A DNA stretch of 64,000 nucleotides from Pseudomonas sp. Fl4BN1 (GCF_009908285.1 NZ_JAAARM010000001.1:310001-374000), one strand, 5' to 3'. Positions 39,578 to 55,347 are shown, numbered from the stretch's first letter. The notes: generated by a model not told the origin, from the sequence alone. Translations and numbers: made by a program.

Positions 39578-39607
39578 ATTATAAGCATTTTCCACCGAGA
39601 GCGTCAT
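39578..39607 (-). promoter_or_regulatory. Candidate sigma-70 promoter for ponA
   Basis: On the minus strand, ATGACG (39607-39602), an 18-base spacer and a consensus TATAAT (39583-39578), about 100 bases upstream of the ponA start in the ponA-pilM gap. Confidence 0.55.
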
Positions 39608-39690
39608 TTGCCCGTCTGTCAAGACGCGGCGATTGAGCGCAAGGCGCCTCAAGGAGTCCGTAACTCACGGATAGTCATAGGGAATTGGTC

Positions 39691-40752
39691 GTGCTTGGAC
39701 TCTTCAGCAAAAAGCCGAGTTCCCTTCTGGGGATCGATATCAGTGCGACCTCGGTCACGCTTCTGGCCTTGAGTCGTCAGGGGACGGGCTACCGGGTCGA
39801 GGCTTATGCCAGGGAGTGCCTGGCGCCCGAGACGTTGCTCGACCAGCGCAGCGCCGATCCCGAGGTGCTGGCCATGGCCTTGTCTCGCGCCTGGCTCAAG
39901 AGCGGCAGCCGCCTCAAGGGCGCGGTGGTGGCGGTGGCCGGTGAGGTGGTGATCAGCAAGCTGATCGAGATGCCGGCGGGGCTGCCCGCCGATGAACTGG
40001 AGAGCCAACTTGTGCTGGAGGCCGGTCAGTACATTCCCTATCCCCTGGAGGAGGTGACCATCGACTTTGAGGTGCAGGGCGCTGTGCACGGCGATCCCCG
40101 GCGGGTCCAGGTGTTGCTGGTGGCCTGTCGCAACGAACATGTTGAACACCTCGAATTGGTGCTGACCCTGGCCGGCCTGACCCCGCAGATAGTGGAGACC
40201 GCGCCCCTGGCCCTGGAGCGCTGCCTGCAGACGCTGACTGTGCATCTGCCATCTGCGTCCCGCTCGGTTGTGGCACTGCTGGAGATAGGCACGAACATGA
40301 GCACTTTCAGCGTGCTGCACGGTGGGCAGATCATCCACAGCCACGAGCAACTGTTCGGCAGTCGAGCGTTGCTGGAGACCCTTGAGCAACGTTATTCATT
40401 GACGCTGGACGAGATGCTGCTGGCGCAGCGTCAGGACGGTCTACCGGAGGGTTGTGCCGAGGAAGTACTGCGTGCGCTCGAACAAGGCGTGCTCCAGCAG
40501 TTGTCCCGCGCCTTGCAGTTGTTTGCTGCCTCGCCCCAGCAACAGCCGGTGGGCCTGTTGTTGCTGGCAGGTGATGGCAGTCGCCTGGCGGGTTTGGACC
40601 GACGGCTGGAGCAGCAACTAGGAATTAGCACGTTTGTCGCCAACCCTTTTCTCGGCATGGCGGTGAGCGACCAGGTCGATGCCCAGCTGCTTGCAGCAGA
40701 GGCTCCGAGCCTGCTGATCGCCTGCGGCCTGGCGTTGAGAGGATTTGACTGA
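39691..40752 (+). CDS. pilM: Type IV pilus inner-membrane platform protein PilM
   Basis: Actin-like cytoplasmic protein that binds the PilN N-terminus and links the pilus motor to the alignment complex. GTG 39691 with AGGGA eight bases upstream gives 353 residues starting LGLFSKKPSSLLGIDIS; a TTG at 39685 is less likely. The ATPase-fold elements are visible: LLGIDISATSVTLLALSR, VVAVAGEVVISKLIEMP, and LLLAGDGSRLAGLDRRLE near the C-terminus. Its stop overlaps the pilN ATG by one base; it heads the pilMNOPQ operon. Confidence 0.95.
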   Translation: MLGLFSKKPSSLLGIDISATSVTLLALSRQGTGYRVEAYARECLAPETLLDQRSADPEVLAMALSRAWLKSGSRLKGAVVAVAGEVVISKLIEMPAGLPADELESQLVLEAGQYIPYPLEEVTIDFEVQGAVHGDPRRVQVLLVACRNEHVEHLELVLTLAGLTPQIVETAPLALERCLQTLTVHLPSASRSVVALLEIGTNMSTFSVLHGGQIIHSHEQLFGSRALLETLEQRYSLTLDEMLLAQRQDGLPEGCAEEVLRALEQGVLQQLSRALQLFAASPQQQPVGLLLLAGDGSRLAGLDRRLEQQLGISTFVANPFLGMAVSDQVDAQLLAAEAPSLLIACGLALRGFD

Positions 40753-41318
40753 TGGCTCGGATCAATCTTCTGCCTTGGCGCGAGGCGTCGCGTGAGCTTC
40801 GACGCCGGCGTTTCCTGCGGGCGCTGGCAGCAATGATCGTGCTCGGTGGTGGGGTAGTCCTGCTGGCCGACGCCTACATCGGTCGGCTGATCGAGCGGCA
40901 GCGTCTGCGTGGCCAATATCTGGGGCAGGCGACGCTGCGACTGGACAAGCAGATCGCCAGTATTCATGAGCTCAAGGCACAGCGCCAGCAACTGCTTGAG
41001 CGCATGAGCATCATTGAAGGCCTGCAGGGCAATCGCTCGTCCAATGTGCGGGTTTTCCAGCAGTTGACCCGCAGCTTGCCCGATGGCGTGTATTTCACCG
41101 AAGTGGATCTGCAGGGGCAGAGCCTGGTCATCAGCGGGGCTGCCGAGTCGAACAACCGGGTATCGGACTTGATGCGCAATTTGCAATCTGCCGAGGGTTT
41201 TGCCGCGCCCAGCCTGACCAAGGTAAAGAGCGCTGCGGATACCAATCAGGGCCTGGGTAACCTGTTTCGGCTCAGTGTGGGGCAGACGCCCGTGTTGCCT
41301 GTGGAGCCGGGAGGATGA
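40752..41318 (+). CDS. pilN: Type IV pilus alignment protein PilN
   Basis: Inner-membrane alignment-complex protein of 188 residues. The short cytoplasmic N-terminus has the PilM-binding motif ARINLLPWREASREL, followed by a TM helix at ~24-45 (ALAAMIVLGGGVVLLADAYI), a coiled coil and a periplasmic ferredoxin-like domain. It overlaps pilM by one base and pilO by four. Confidence 0.95.
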   Translation: MARINLLPWREASRELRRRRFLRALAAMIVLGGGVVLLADAYIGRLIERQRLRGQYLGQATLRLDKQIASIHELKAQRQQLLERMSIIEGLQGNRSSNVRVFQQLTRSLPDGVYFTEVDLQGQSLVISGAAESNNRVSDLMRNLQSAEGFAAPSLTKVKSAADTNQGLGNLFRLSVGQTPVLPVEPGG

Positions 41319-41938
41319 GCGTGGGACGCTGGTTAGTGGAGTTGCGTCGCAGCGATCTGCGGGCGCTGGACCTGGGCAACCTTGGCTCCTGGCCGGCACT
41401 GATCAAGACGTTGGTGGCGGTTCTGCTGTTGCTGTTGGTGCTGGTGTCGGGCTACAGCCTTTATCTGGCTTCGCGCCTGGAACAACTGGACCGGCAGCGC
41501 CAGGAAGAGATCCGTTTCAAGCAGCAATTCGCTGATAAGGCTCGACAGGGGGCCAATCTTGAGCGTTACTGCGAGCAGTTAGAGGCCATACAAAACAGCT
41601 TTGATCTGTTGCTGCGCCAGTTGCCCAATGACGCCGAAGTTCCAGGGCTGCTTGAAGACATCAGTCGCGTGGGGTTGGGCAGTGGCTTGGCGTTTGAAGA
41701 GATCAAGCTGCAATCGGAGGTGGCCCGGCAGTTTTATGTCGAGTTGCCGATTCAGATCACCGTCACCGGTGCCTATCACGATCTGGCGACCTTCGTCAGC
41801 GGGGTCGCCGGGTTGCCACGAATCGTCACCCTGCATGATTTTCAGATCAAGCCTGTGGAAGCAGGCAATCCCGAGCGCTTGCGCATGAGCATTGAGGCGC
41901 GAACCTACAGGTATGACCGCCTGGAGCCGCAGTCGTGA
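41315..41938 (+). CDS. pilO: Type IV pilus alignment protein PilO
   Basis: Partner of PilN in the inner-membrane alignment complex; 207 residues. TM helix at ~30-52 (LIKTLVAVLLLLLVLVSGYS), periplasmic coiled coil, then a ferredoxin-like domain (LPIQITVTGAYHDLATFVSG). It overlaps pilN (ATGA type) and pilP. The start at 41315 is set by that overlap. Confidence 0.95.
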   Translation: MSVGRWLVELRRSDLRALDLGNLGSWPALIKTLVAVLLLLLVLVSGYSLYLASRLEQLDRQRQEEIRFKQQFADKARQGANLERYCEQLEAIQNSFDLLLRQLPNDAEVPGLLEDISRVGLGSGLAFEEIKLQSEVARQFYVELPIQITVTGAYHDLATFVSGVAGLPRIVTLHDFQIKPVEAGNPERLRMSIEARTYRYDRLEPQS

Positions 41939-42462
41939 GGCGCTTGCGCTGGGCTGCGTTCGGTTGCTTGTGCATGGGCCTGTGGGGTTGTAGCGGTGGC
42001 GATGACTTCGCTGACCTGGACGCCTATATGAATGAAGTGCGCGGGCAATCAGTAGGGCCGATTGAACCAACACCGCTCATCCATTCTTACCCCTCGTTCA
42101 CCTACAGCGCCAGTGCATTGCGCAGTCCGTTTCAGCCGAAGCAAACAATCGACCTGGCAGCTCGTCAGCAGGGAGTGAGTGCGGTTCGGCCCGATCCGCA
42201 GCGGGTCCGGCAATACCTCGAAGGTTTCGATATCGAGCAGTTGCAGATGGTCGGGAGCCTGTCCAACGCCTCGGGAAGCTTTGCCCTGCTGCGCGGCGCC
42301 GGTGGGGTGCATCGGCTCAAGGTCGGTGACTACCTGGGCCGCAGCGAAGGCCGGATCGTGGCCATCAGGGATTCCCAGGTGGAGGTAGTGGAAATTGTTC
42401 CCGATGGAACAGGAGCCTGGCTGGAGCGACCGCGGACTCTGCCGCTGAAAACACACTCTTAA
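41935..42462 (+). CDS. pilP: Type IV pilus lipoprotein PilP
   Basis: Inner-membrane lipoprotein linking PilN/PilO to the secretin; 175 residues. The GTG start at 41935 overlaps the pilO stop. Its signal peptide carries a lipobox, GLWGC, with Cys19 as the lipidated residue. A disordered linker leads to a C-terminal beta-sandwich HR domain (FDIEQLQMVGSL, RLKVGDYLGRSEGRIVAI). Length matches P. aeruginosa PilP (~174). Confidence 0.94.
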   Translation: MRRLRWAAFGCLCMGLWGCSGGDDFADLDAYMNEVRGQSVGPIEPTPLIHSYPSFTYSASALRSPFQPKQTIDLAARQQGVSAVRPDPQRVRQYLEGFDIEQLQMVGSLSNASGSFALLRGAGGVHRLKVGDYLGRSEGRIVAIRDSQVEVVEIVPDGTGAWLERPRTLPLKTHS

Positions 42463-42475
42463 GTGGGATCTGGAA

Positions 42476-43978
42476 ATGAACAGGACTGTTTCAGCCTTCG
42501 GTGCTGCGCTATGGATAGCGTTGCAGGCGTCGATGGTCGGCGCTGCCGAGCCCAAGGCCGCCACTTCTGGTGGAGTAACTCAAGTGCCGGGCAAGCGCCT
42601 GGCTGAACCTGCGGATACGGTGCGCTCGACCTTCCACGCCGATGCCCGGTTGAGCGCCAGCGTCCGCCCTCTGGCGGATGCAGATGCCAGGCGCAGTGCG
42701 TCGGCTCCTGACTACAGCGGCGAAAAACTCTCGTTGAACTTCCAGGACATCGAGGTGCGTTCGGTATTGCAACTGATCGCCGATTTCACCGGCCTCAATC
42801 TGGTGACCAGCGACACCGTGCAAGGCGGCATCACCCTGCGCCTGCAGAATGTGCCCTGGGATCAGGCCCTGGACCTGGTCCTCAAGACCAAGGGCCTGGA
42901 CCAGCGCAAAATCGGTAATGTACTGCTGGTGGCCCCGGTGGATGAAATCGCCGCCCGGGAACGCCAGGAGCTGGAGTCGCAGAAACACTTGGAGGATCTG
43001 GCACCCCTGCGACGGGAGCTGTTGCAGGTCAATTACGCCAAGGCTGCAGACATCGCCAAGTTGTTCCAGTCGGTGACCGGTACCGAGGAGAAAGCTGAGC
43101 AGCGTGGTTCGATCACCGTCGATGAGCGTACCAACAACATCATTGCCTACCAGATCCAGGAGCGCCTTGACGAGCTGCGGCGCATCGTCGCTCAGCTGGA
43201 TATTCCGGTACGCCAGGTGATGATCGAGGCACGGATCGTCGAGGCCAATGTCGACTACGACAGGAGCCTGGGCGTGCGCTGGGGCGGGTCGGTGCAGAAC
43301 AAGGGCAATTGGAACGCCTCGGGCGTGCAAAACGGGGCCAGCGGTTCGTCGACCATTGGCAGCCAAGGCAGCAGTGGCAGCAACTCGCCGTTTGTCGATC
43401 TGGGAGCCACGGCCAACACTTCGGGTATCGGCATCGCCTACATCACCAACAACGTGTTGCTGGACCTGGAACTGGCTGCAATGGAGAAGAGCGGCAATGG
43501 CGAGATTGTCTCCCAGCCCAAGGTGGTCACTTCCGACAAGGAAACCGCGAAGATCCTCAAGGGCACCGAAATTCCCTACCAGGAGGCCAGCTCCAGTGGC
43601 GCGACCTCGGTGTCATTCAAGGAGGCCTCGCTCTCCCTGGAAGTGACGCCGCAGATCACTCCGGACAATCGCATCATCATCGAGGTCAAGGTCACCAAGG
43701 ATGAGCCCGACTACTTGAACAAGGTCCAGGATGTACCGCCGATCAAGAAGAGCGAAGTCAATGCCAAGGTCCTGGTCAGTGACGGTGAGACCATCGTCAT
43801 TGGCGGGGTTTTTTCGAATACCCAAAGCAAGGTTGTAGATAAAGTGCCATTTCTTGGCGATGTGCCGTATCTTGGCCGCCTTTTCCGGCGTGACGTGGTG
43901 TCGGAGAAAAAATCCGAGCTGCTGGTATTTCTCACTCCACGTATCATGAACAACCAGGCGATTGCTGTGAGTCGTTGA
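42476..43978 (+). CDS. pilQ: Type IV pilus secretin PilQ, short form
   Basis: Outer-membrane secretin through which the pilus passes. It has 500 residues with a signal peptide (~1-23, ending MVGAA). The N0/STN domain starts near residue 83 ([20 protein letters not shown]), followed by N1 ([19 protein letters not shown]) and the secretin core ([16 protein letters not shown] to the end). P. aeruginosa PilQ is about 714 residues, the difference being the N-terminal peptidoglycan-binding AMIN domains, for which there is no room here; only ~60 low-complexity residues precede N0. It follows pilP after 13 bases and precedes aroK by four. Confidence 0.95.
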   Translation: MNRTVSAFGAALWIALQASMVGAAEPKAATSGGVTQVPGKRLAEPADTVRSTFHADARLSASVRPLADADARRSASAPDYSGEKLSLNFQDIEVRSVLQLIADFTGLNLVTSDTVQGGITLRLQNVPWDQALDLVLKTKGLDQRKIGNVLLVAPVDEIAARERQELESQKHLEDLAPLRRELLQVNYAKAADIAKLFQSVTGTEEKAEQRGSITVDERTNNIIAYQIQERLDELRRIVAQLDIPVRQVMIEARIVEANVDYDRSLGVRWGGSVQNKGNWNASGVQNGASGSSTIGSQGSSGSNSPFVDLGATANTSGIGIAYITNNVLLDLELAAMEKSGNGEIVSQPKVVTSDKETAKILKGTEIPYQEASSSGATSVSFKEASLSLEVTPQITPDNRIIIEVKVTKDEPDYLNKVQDVPPIKKSEVNAKVLVSDGETIVIGGVFSNTQSKVVDKVPFLGDVPYLGRLFRRDVVSEKKSELLVFLTPRIMNNQAIAVSR

Positions 43979-43982
43979 TTCT

Positions 43983-44501
43983 GTGCGAAATTTGATTCTT
44001 GTTGGGCCGATGGGGGCTGGAAAAAGCACCATAGGCCGCTTACTGGCCAAAGAGCTGCGCCTGCCATTCAAAGATTCCGATAAGGAAATTGAACTGCGTA
44101 CAGGCGCGAATATCCCGTGGATCTTCGATAAGGAAGGCGAGCCGGGCTTTCGCGATCGCGAGCAGGCGATGATCGCCGAGCTGTGCAGTGCCGATGGCGT
44201 GGTCCTGGCTACCGGCGGCGGTGCGGTAATGCGCGAAGCCAATCGTCGGGCACTGCGTGCCGGCGGACGAGTGGTCTATCTGCATGCCTCGGTGGAGCAG
44301 CAGGTAGGGCGCACCGCTCGGGACCGCAATCGTCCCTTGCTGCGCACCGCCGATCCGGCCAAGACCCTGCGCGACCTGCTGGAGATCCGCGACCCGCTTT
44401 ATCGGGAAATCGCCGATCTGGTGGTGGAAACCGATGAGCGGCCGCCACGAATGGTGGTGCTGGACATACTTGAGCGCCTGCAGCAGCTGCCACCCCGTTA
44501 A
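43983..44501 (+). CDS. aroK: Shikimate kinase
   Basis: Phosphorylates shikimate in aromatic amino-acid synthesis. The 172-residue protein starts at GTG 43983 ([18 protein letters not shown]), with the P-loop at ~9-16, the shikimate-binding [26 protein letters not shown] and the lid region RDRNRPLL. It lies four bases after pilQ and 144 before aroB, the classic pil-aroK-aroB arrangement. Confidence 0.97.
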   Translation: MRNLILVGPMGAGKSTIGRLLAKELRLPFKDSDKEIELRTGANIPWIFDKEGEPGFRDREQAMIAELCSADGVVLATGGGAVMREANRRALRAGGRVVYLHASVEQQVGRTARDRNRPLLRTADPAKTLRDLLEIRDPLYREIADLVVETDERPPRMVVLDILERLQQLPPR

Positions 44502-44645
44502 TGCATCGAGCGAAATGCGCTATTCTCGGCGTCGCGCCAGACCGCCAAGGTGTGGCGCAGAGCTATCGGGCGGCGTCAGAAAACCAGACGAGGCCCATCG
44601 TCAATAAAGGCAGAACGCCTGCTTCCATCTTCACTGTGGGGACAC

Positions 44646-45746
44646 ATGCAGACACTTAAGGTCGATCTAGGCGAGCGCAGCTACCCGATTCATATTGGTG
44701 AAGGATTGTTGGACCAGCCTGAGTTGCTGGTGCCGCACATTGCCGGGCGGCAAGTGGCGATTATTTCCAATGAGACCGTCGCGCCGCTGTACCTAGAGCG
44801 CCTGACCCGCAGCCTGACGCAGTTCTCGGTGATCTCGGTGGTCTTGCCCGATGGTGAGGCCTACAAGAACTGGGAAACCCTGCAGCTGATCTTCGACGGC
44901 CTGCTGACTGCGCGTCACGACCGCCGTACTACCATCATCGCCCTGGGGGGCGGTGTGATCGGTGACATGGCCGGTTTTGCCGCGGCCTGTTATCAGCGTG
45001 GAGTGGACTTCATCCAGGTTCCCACCACCCTGTTGTCCCAGGTGGACTCCTCGGTGGGCGGCAAGACGGGTATCAACCATCCCCTGGGCAAGAATATGGT
45101 CGGCGCTTTCTATCAGCCGAATGTGGTCCTGATCGACACCACCAGCCTCAATACCCTGCCGAGCCGCGAGCTGTCGGCGGGCCTGGCGGAAGTCATCAAG
45201 TACGGCCTGATCTGCGATGAGCCGTTTCTCACCTGGCTGGAAGAAAATGTCGACCGTCTGCGGGCGTTGGACCAGCAGGCGCTGACCTATGCCATCGAGC
45301 GCTCCTGCGCGGCCAAGGCCGCCGTGGTGGGTGCCGACGAACGTGAATCGGGGGTGCGTGCCACCCTCAACCTGGGTCATACCTTCGGCCACGCCATCGA
45401 AACCCACATGGGCTACGGTGTCTGGTTGCATGGGGAGGCGGTGGCTGCCGGCACCGTAATGGCCCTGGAAATGTCCACGCGCCTGGGCTGGATCTCCAGT
45501 CAGGAGCGTGACCGCGGTATTCGCTTGTTCCAGCGCGCGGGCTTGCCGGTCATCCCTCCTGAGGAGATGACCGAAGCGGATTTTCTCGAACACATGGCAA
45601 TTGACAAGAAAGTGATCGACGGTCGTTTGCGTCTGGTGCTGTTGCGCCACATGGGCGAAGCCGTAGTGACCGACGATTATCCGAAAGAGGTTTTACAGGC
45701 CACGCTGGGAGCGGATTACCGCGCCCTGGCTCAGCTTAAAGGTTAA
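44646..45746 (+). CDS. aroB: 3-Dehydroquinate synthase
   Basis: Cyclises DAHP to 3-dehydroquinate, the second step of the shikimate pathway. From [20 protein letters not shown] at 44646 it has 366 residues. NAD- and metal-binding motifs are intact: [33 protein letters not shown], the zinc ligand region [13 protein letters not shown] and [12 protein letters not shown]. An ATG at 44550 was rejected. The 144-base gap from aroK has no terminator. damX follows after 10 bases. Confidence 0.97.
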   Translation: MQTLKVDLGERSYPIHIGEGLLDQPELLVPHIAGRQVAIISNETVAPLYLERLTRSLTQFSVISVVLPDGEAYKNWETLQLIFDGLLTARHDRRTTIIALGGGVIGDMAGFAAACYQRGVDFIQVPTTLLSQVDSSVGGKTGINHPLGKNMVGAFYQPNVVLIDTTSLNTLPSRELSAGLAEVIKYGLICDEPFLTWLEENVDRLRALDQQALTYAIERSCAAKAAVVGADERESGVRATLNLGHTFGHAIETHMGYGVWLHGEAVAAGTVMALEMSTRLGWISSQERDRGIRLFQRAGLPVIPPEEMTEADFLEHMAIDKKVIDGRLRLVLLRHMGEAVVTDDYPKEVLQATLGADYRALAQLKG

Positions 45747-45756
45747 TAAGATCCCG

Positions 45757-47334
45757 ATGACTAGTTTGCACGCCGACGAGGCTTTCCTCGGCCATTACCA
45801 GTTGAGCCATGACCCCTTCGCTCCACGGGTCCCTGGCTTCAAGTTCTTTCCTGCCCAACGCAAGCCTGTGCTGGGGCAACTGCATCACCTGGCCCGCTAC
45901 AGCCAGCTGCTGCTGGTGGTCACCGGACCTCAGGGCAGCGGCAAGACCCTGCTGCGCCAGGCCCTGGTAGCCAGCACCAACAAGCAATCGGTGCAGAGCG
46001 TGGTGGTCTCCGCCCGTGGGGCTGGCGACGCTGCCGGCGTGCTGCGCCAGGTGGCTCAGGCGCTGAACGTGGCTCAGGCCGAAATCGGCGCGATCCTGGC
46101 TCAGGTGGTGCAATTGGCCCTGACCGGCCAGGAAGTCTATCTGCTGGTGGATGATGCCGAGCAGCTTGACGAATCCGCGCTTGAGGCCCTGCTGGCCCTG
46201 GCGGCTGGTGCTCCGGAAGGTCGCCCGCACGTGTTCCTGTTCGGCGAGTCGTCGCTGATTGCCGACCTGGATCAACTGAGCACCGAGGAAGAGCGCTTCC
46301 ACGTCATCGAGTTGCAGCCCTATACCGAAGAGGAAACCCGCGAATATCTGGCCCAGCGACTTGAAGGCGCAGGTCAGGGTATCGAACTTTTCTCCGCAGA
46401 TCAGATCAGTGATATTCACGAAAGCTCCGATGGCTGGCCGGGCAACATCAACCAGGTCGCCAGGGATGCAATGATCGAAGCCATGATCGCCAGCCGCTCT
46501 GCGGTGAAGCGTCCAAGTATGGGGTTCAACATGCCGAAGAAACACGTATTGGCCATTTCCGCTGTAGTGGTTGTGGCCGTGGCCGCGGCCTGGTTGATGC
46601 CGGGTCGCAGCAAGGCGCCAACTACCGGGGCTCCTGCCAATGAGCAGGCGCAACTGCCTCTGGGGCAAACGCCGACAGCCAATGGCAACCCAGCGGTGGA
46701 ATTTGCCGGCTCATCGCAGCCGATGCCGCTGCCGTTGGTCGGTCAGTCGCAACCGGTGATGCGCGGTCCATTGGCGGAAGCCGCAGGCGGTATCAGCGAA
46801 GGCGATGACGGGGTTCCTGTGGAAGGCTCCAGCGCCGTTCCGCCGACGGTCACCACTATTGCGCCACCTAGTGGTGTAGCGGCCGGTCCGACCCCAACAC
46901 CGGCAGCACGTCCAACTCCAGCACCGACCCAGGTTGCCAGCGCCAAGCCGGTTCCTGCGGCCAAGCCAGTGGAAAAACCACTGGCCGCCAAACCTGCTGC
47001 AGCCGCCAAGCCGGCAGAAAAGCCGGTCACCGTGGCCAAGGCCGCCGGTGGCAGCTGGTACGCCGGGCAGGCGCCAGGCAACTATGTGGTGCAGATCCTC
47101 GGTACCAGCTCGGAAGCCACTGCGCAGAACTTCGTCAAGGAACAGGGCGGCGAATACCGCTACTTCAAGAAAGTCCTCAACGGCAAGCCGCTGTATGTGA
47201 TCACCTACGGCAACTTCTCCAGCCGCGATGCAGCGGTCAGCGCCATCAAATCCTTGCCAGCGAAGGTTCAGGCTGGTAAACCTTGGCCTCGCACTGTCGC
47301 TAGCGTTCAACAAGAACTGGCAACAACCCGCTGA
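45757..47334 (+). CDS. damX: DamX-like cell-division protein (AAA + TM + SPOR)
   Basis: Inner-membrane protein of 525 residues. The cytoplasmic part (~20-245) is an AAA/ExeA-like ATPase domain with Walker A GPQGSGKT (57-64) and VYLLVDDAEQL. A single membrane helix follows at ~263-282, then a Pro/Ala-rich periplasmic linker with AKPVEKPLAAKP-type repeats, and a C-terminal SPOR domain (~438-515, NYVVQILGTSSEATAQNFV). SPOR targets it to septal denuded glycan. The AAA domain is ahead of the TM region, unlike the shorter E. coli DamX cytoplasmic part. It is cotranscribed with aroB. A GC hairpin without T's follows at 47341-47361. Confidence 0.88.
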   Translation: MTSLHADEAFLGHYQLSHDPFAPRVPGFKFFPAQRKPVLGQLHHLARYSQLLLVVTGPQGSGKTLLRQALVASTNKQSVQSVVVSARGAGDAAGVLRQVAQALNVAQAEIGAILAQVVQLALTGQEVYLLVDDAEQLDESALEALLALAAGAPEGRPHVFLFGESSLIADLDQLSTEEERFHVIELQPYTEEETREYLAQRLEGAGQGIELFSADQISDIHESSDGWPGNINQVARDAMIEAMIASRSAVKRPSMGFNMPKKHVLAISAVVVVAVAAAWLMPGRSKAPTTGAPANEQAQLPLGQTPTANGNPAVEFAGSSQPMPLPLVGQSQPVMRGPLAEAAGGISEGDDGVPVEGSSAVPPTVTTIAPPSGVAAGPTPTPAARPTPAPTQVASAKPVPAAKPVEKPLAAKPAAAAKPAEKPVTVAKAAGGSWYAGQAPGNYVVQILGTSSEATAQNFVKEQGGEYRYFKKVLNGKPLYVITYGNFSSRDAAVSAIKSLPAKVQAGKPWPRTVASVQQELATTR

Positions 47335-47682
47335 AGATTCGGCGGCCTTACCCAGGCCGCCTCTCCCGGCAACCTCAAATTTCCGCATCGGCATGCTGCC
47401 TTCCAGGCCGCGTGCCTTGTGGTGTCTGCGTCACAGTAGTTTTTGAGTCGCGGCAGTCAAGATCAAAACATTTTGACTAGCACAGCGTATCGCTTTAAAA
47501 CGTTCATAAATGCGACATAAATTTTCGACAAATCGTCGCTAAATTTGTGAGCCTTTGTGTCGGTGTGTACAATGACTTCCCTTTTGCCGCCACAAAGTCG
47601 ACGTACGTTCGACGTGGATGACAAGTGGTTGAATTGAAAAGAAATTTGTCTCGATAAGAGGCAGCCTGGTGAGAAAGTGTCT
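47335..47682 (+). promoter_or_regulatory. 348-base damX-gltB gap: gltB promoter region
   Basis: No gene is seen. It starts with the hairpin GGCGGCCT / AGGCCGCC (47341-47361, no T run). It then becomes AT-rich, with a palindrome CGAC-AAATC-GTCG (47526-47538) that could be an operator, and a possible promoter TTGTGA (47544-47549), 18 bases, TACAAT (47568-47573). The leader would be about 100 bases. Confidence 0.4.
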
Positions 47683-53583
<5,901 letters not shown>

Positions 53584-53590
53584 CCCACCT

Positions 53591-53677
53591 TGTAGGAGCC
53601 GGCTTGCCGGCGAACAACGATACCGCGGTGCAGTTGCTGCACCGCGTCGATCGCTTCGCCAGCAAGCTGGCTCCTAC
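53591..53677. repeat. REP doublet (REPIN) after gltD
   Basis: TGTAGGAGCCGGCTTGCCGG at the left and CGCCAGCAAGCTGGCTCCTA at the right are inverted; the centre adds a palindrome GCGGTGCAG-TTG-CTGCACCGC. The whole 87 bases can fold into a long hairpin. Confidence 0.9.
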
Positions 53678-53794
53678 GGGGTCCGTGCCCGTCCCCGTGA
53701 CAAATTGACCCCATAGACATAAAGAAACGGCTCTTGCCGTGCCTTTTATGTCGCGCTCTGAGAAAATGCCCGCACTTTTTTTCCGGATGCCGAC

Positions 53795-54862
53795 ATGACT
53801 GCCCTGAAGAACGACCGTTTCCTTCGTGCCCTGCTCAAGCAACCCGTAGACGTCACCCCGGTGTGGATGATGCGGCAAGCCGGGCGCTACTTGCCTGAAT
53901 ACCGTGCCAGCCGCGCCAACGCCGGTGACTTCATGAGCCTGTGCATGAACCCGGAGTTCGCCTGTGAAGTCACTCTGCAGCCTCTGGACCGCTATCCACA
54001 GCTGGATGCGGCGATCCTTTTCTCGGATATCCTGACCATCCCCGATGCCATGGGCCAAGGCCTGTACTTCGAGACCGGTGAAGGTCCGCGCTTCAAGAAA
54101 GTGGTCAGCACCCTGGCCGACATCGAGGCCTTGCCGATCCCCGATCCGCAAAAGGACCTGGGCTACGTGATGGATGCGGTCAGTACCATTCGTCGTGAAC
54201 TCAACGGCCGGGTACCGCTGATCGGTTTCGCCGGCAGCCCCTGGACCCTGGCCACCTACATGGTCGAAGGCGGCTCGTCGAAAGACTTCCGCAAATCCAA
54301 GGCCATGCTCTACGACAACCCGCAAGCCATGCACCTGCTGCTGGACAAGCTGGCGCAGTCGGTCACTTCTTACCTCAACGGGCAGATCCTGGCCGGTGCG
54401 CAAGCGGTGCAGATCTTCGACAGTTGGGGCGGCAGCCTGTCGTCGGCGGCCTACCAGGAGTTCTCCCTGGCCTACATGCGCAAGATCGTCAGCGGCCTGA
54501 TCCGCGAGCACGACGGGCGCAAGGTTCCGGTGATCCTGTTCACCAAGGGTGGCGGCCTGTGGCTGGAAAGCATTGCTGACGCCGGCGCCGATGCCCTGGG
54601 CCTGGACTGGACCTGCGACATCGGCGAAGCCCGTCGTCGGGTCGGCAGCAAGGTGTCGCTGCAAGGCAACATGGACCCCACGGTGCTGTACGCCAACCCG
54701 CAAGCGATTCGCACTGAAGTCGCACGCATCCTTGCCAGCTACGGCAAGGGCAGCGGCCACGTGTTCAACCTGGGCCACGGCATCACCCCTGAAGTGAAAC
54801 CGGAGCATGCCGGGGCCTTCCTCGAAGCGGTTCACGAGTTGTCGGCGCAGTACCACGTATAA
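53795..54862 (+). CDS. hemE: Uroporphyrinogen decarboxylase
   Basis: Decarboxylates uroporphyrinogen III to coproporphyrinogen III in haem synthesis. The 355-residue protein has both family signatures: [16 protein letters not shown] near the N-terminus and [18 protein letters not shown] mid-protein, plus the substrate-binding Asp in [16 protein letters not shown]. It is monocistronic: a REP doublet lies upstream and a strong terminator just after. Confidence 0.98.
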   Translation: MTALKNDRFLRALLKQPVDVTPVWMMRQAGRYLPEYRASRANAGDFMSLCMNPEFACEVTLQPLDRYPQLDAAILFSDILTIPDAMGQGLYFETGEGPRFKKVVSTLADIEALPIPDPQKDLGYVMDAVSTIRRELNGRVPLIGFAGSPWTLATYMVEGGSSKDFRKSKAMLYDNPQAMHLLLDKLAQSVTSYLNGQILAGAQAVQIFDSWGGSLSSAAYQEFSLAYMRKIVSGLIREHDGRKVPVILFTKGGGLWLESIADAGADALGLDWTCDIGEARRRVGSKVSLQGNMDPTVLYANPQAIRTEVARILASYGKGSGHVFNLGHGITPEVKPEHAGAFLEAVHELSAQYHV

Positions 54863-54874
54863 GCGCCACCCCAT

Positions 54875-54904
54875 AAAAAACGCCCGGCACCTGCCGGGCG
54901 TTTT
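54875..54904 (+). terminator. Rho-independent terminator after hemE
   Basis: A6, nine-base inverted repeat CGCCCGGCA / TGCCGGGCG around CC, then TTTT, 12 bases past the hemE stop. Confidence 0.93.
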
Positions 54905-54922
54905 CATTGGCGAACACTTTTT

Positions 54923-55335
54923 TGTAGGAGCCAGCTTGCTGGCGAATGGGCCCTCGCGACTTGCACCTGCCTGACGGTCGCCTTCGCTGGCAAGCCAGCT
55001 CCTACAAGGGCCATTGGCTACGATCCGCCCTGTGTAGGAGCTGGCTTGCTGGCGAATGGGCCCTCGAGACTTGCGCCTGTCTGGCGGCCGCCTTCGCTGG
55101 CAAGCCAGCTCCTACAAGGGCCATTGGCTACGACCCGGCCTGTGTAGGAGCCAGCTTGCTGGCGAATGGGTCTTCGAGACTTGCGCCTGTCTGGCGGCCG
55201 TCTTCGCTGGCAAGCCAGCTCCTACAAGGGCCATTGGCTACGACCCGGCCTGTGTAGGAGCCAGCTTGCTGGCGAATGGGCCCTCGAGACTTGCGCCTGT
55301 CTGGCGGCCGCCTTCGCTGGCAAGCCAGCTCCTAC
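54923..55335. repeat. Tandem array of four 110-bp REP doublets
   Basis: Units begin with TGTAGGAG at 54923, 55033, 55143 and 55253, an exact 110-base period. Each has an outward REP (GTAGGAGCCAGCTTGCTGGC), a spacer of about 40 bases with ACTTGC-CCTGTCTGGCGGCC, the inverted REP (CGCTGGCAAGCCAGCTCCTA) and a link AGGGCCATTGGCTACGA. Copies 2-4 are nearly identical; copy 1 differs at several spacer and link positions, and copy 4 lacks the link. The array fills most of the 485-base gap between hemE and the MFS gene. Confidence 0.95.
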
Positions 55336-55347
55336 GCAGGCTAGGCG

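Noticed and set aside
47341..47361. GGCGGCCT/AGGCCGCC hairpin considered as the damX terminator
   Set aside because: Stem is good but there is no T tract; not called as a terminator on its own.
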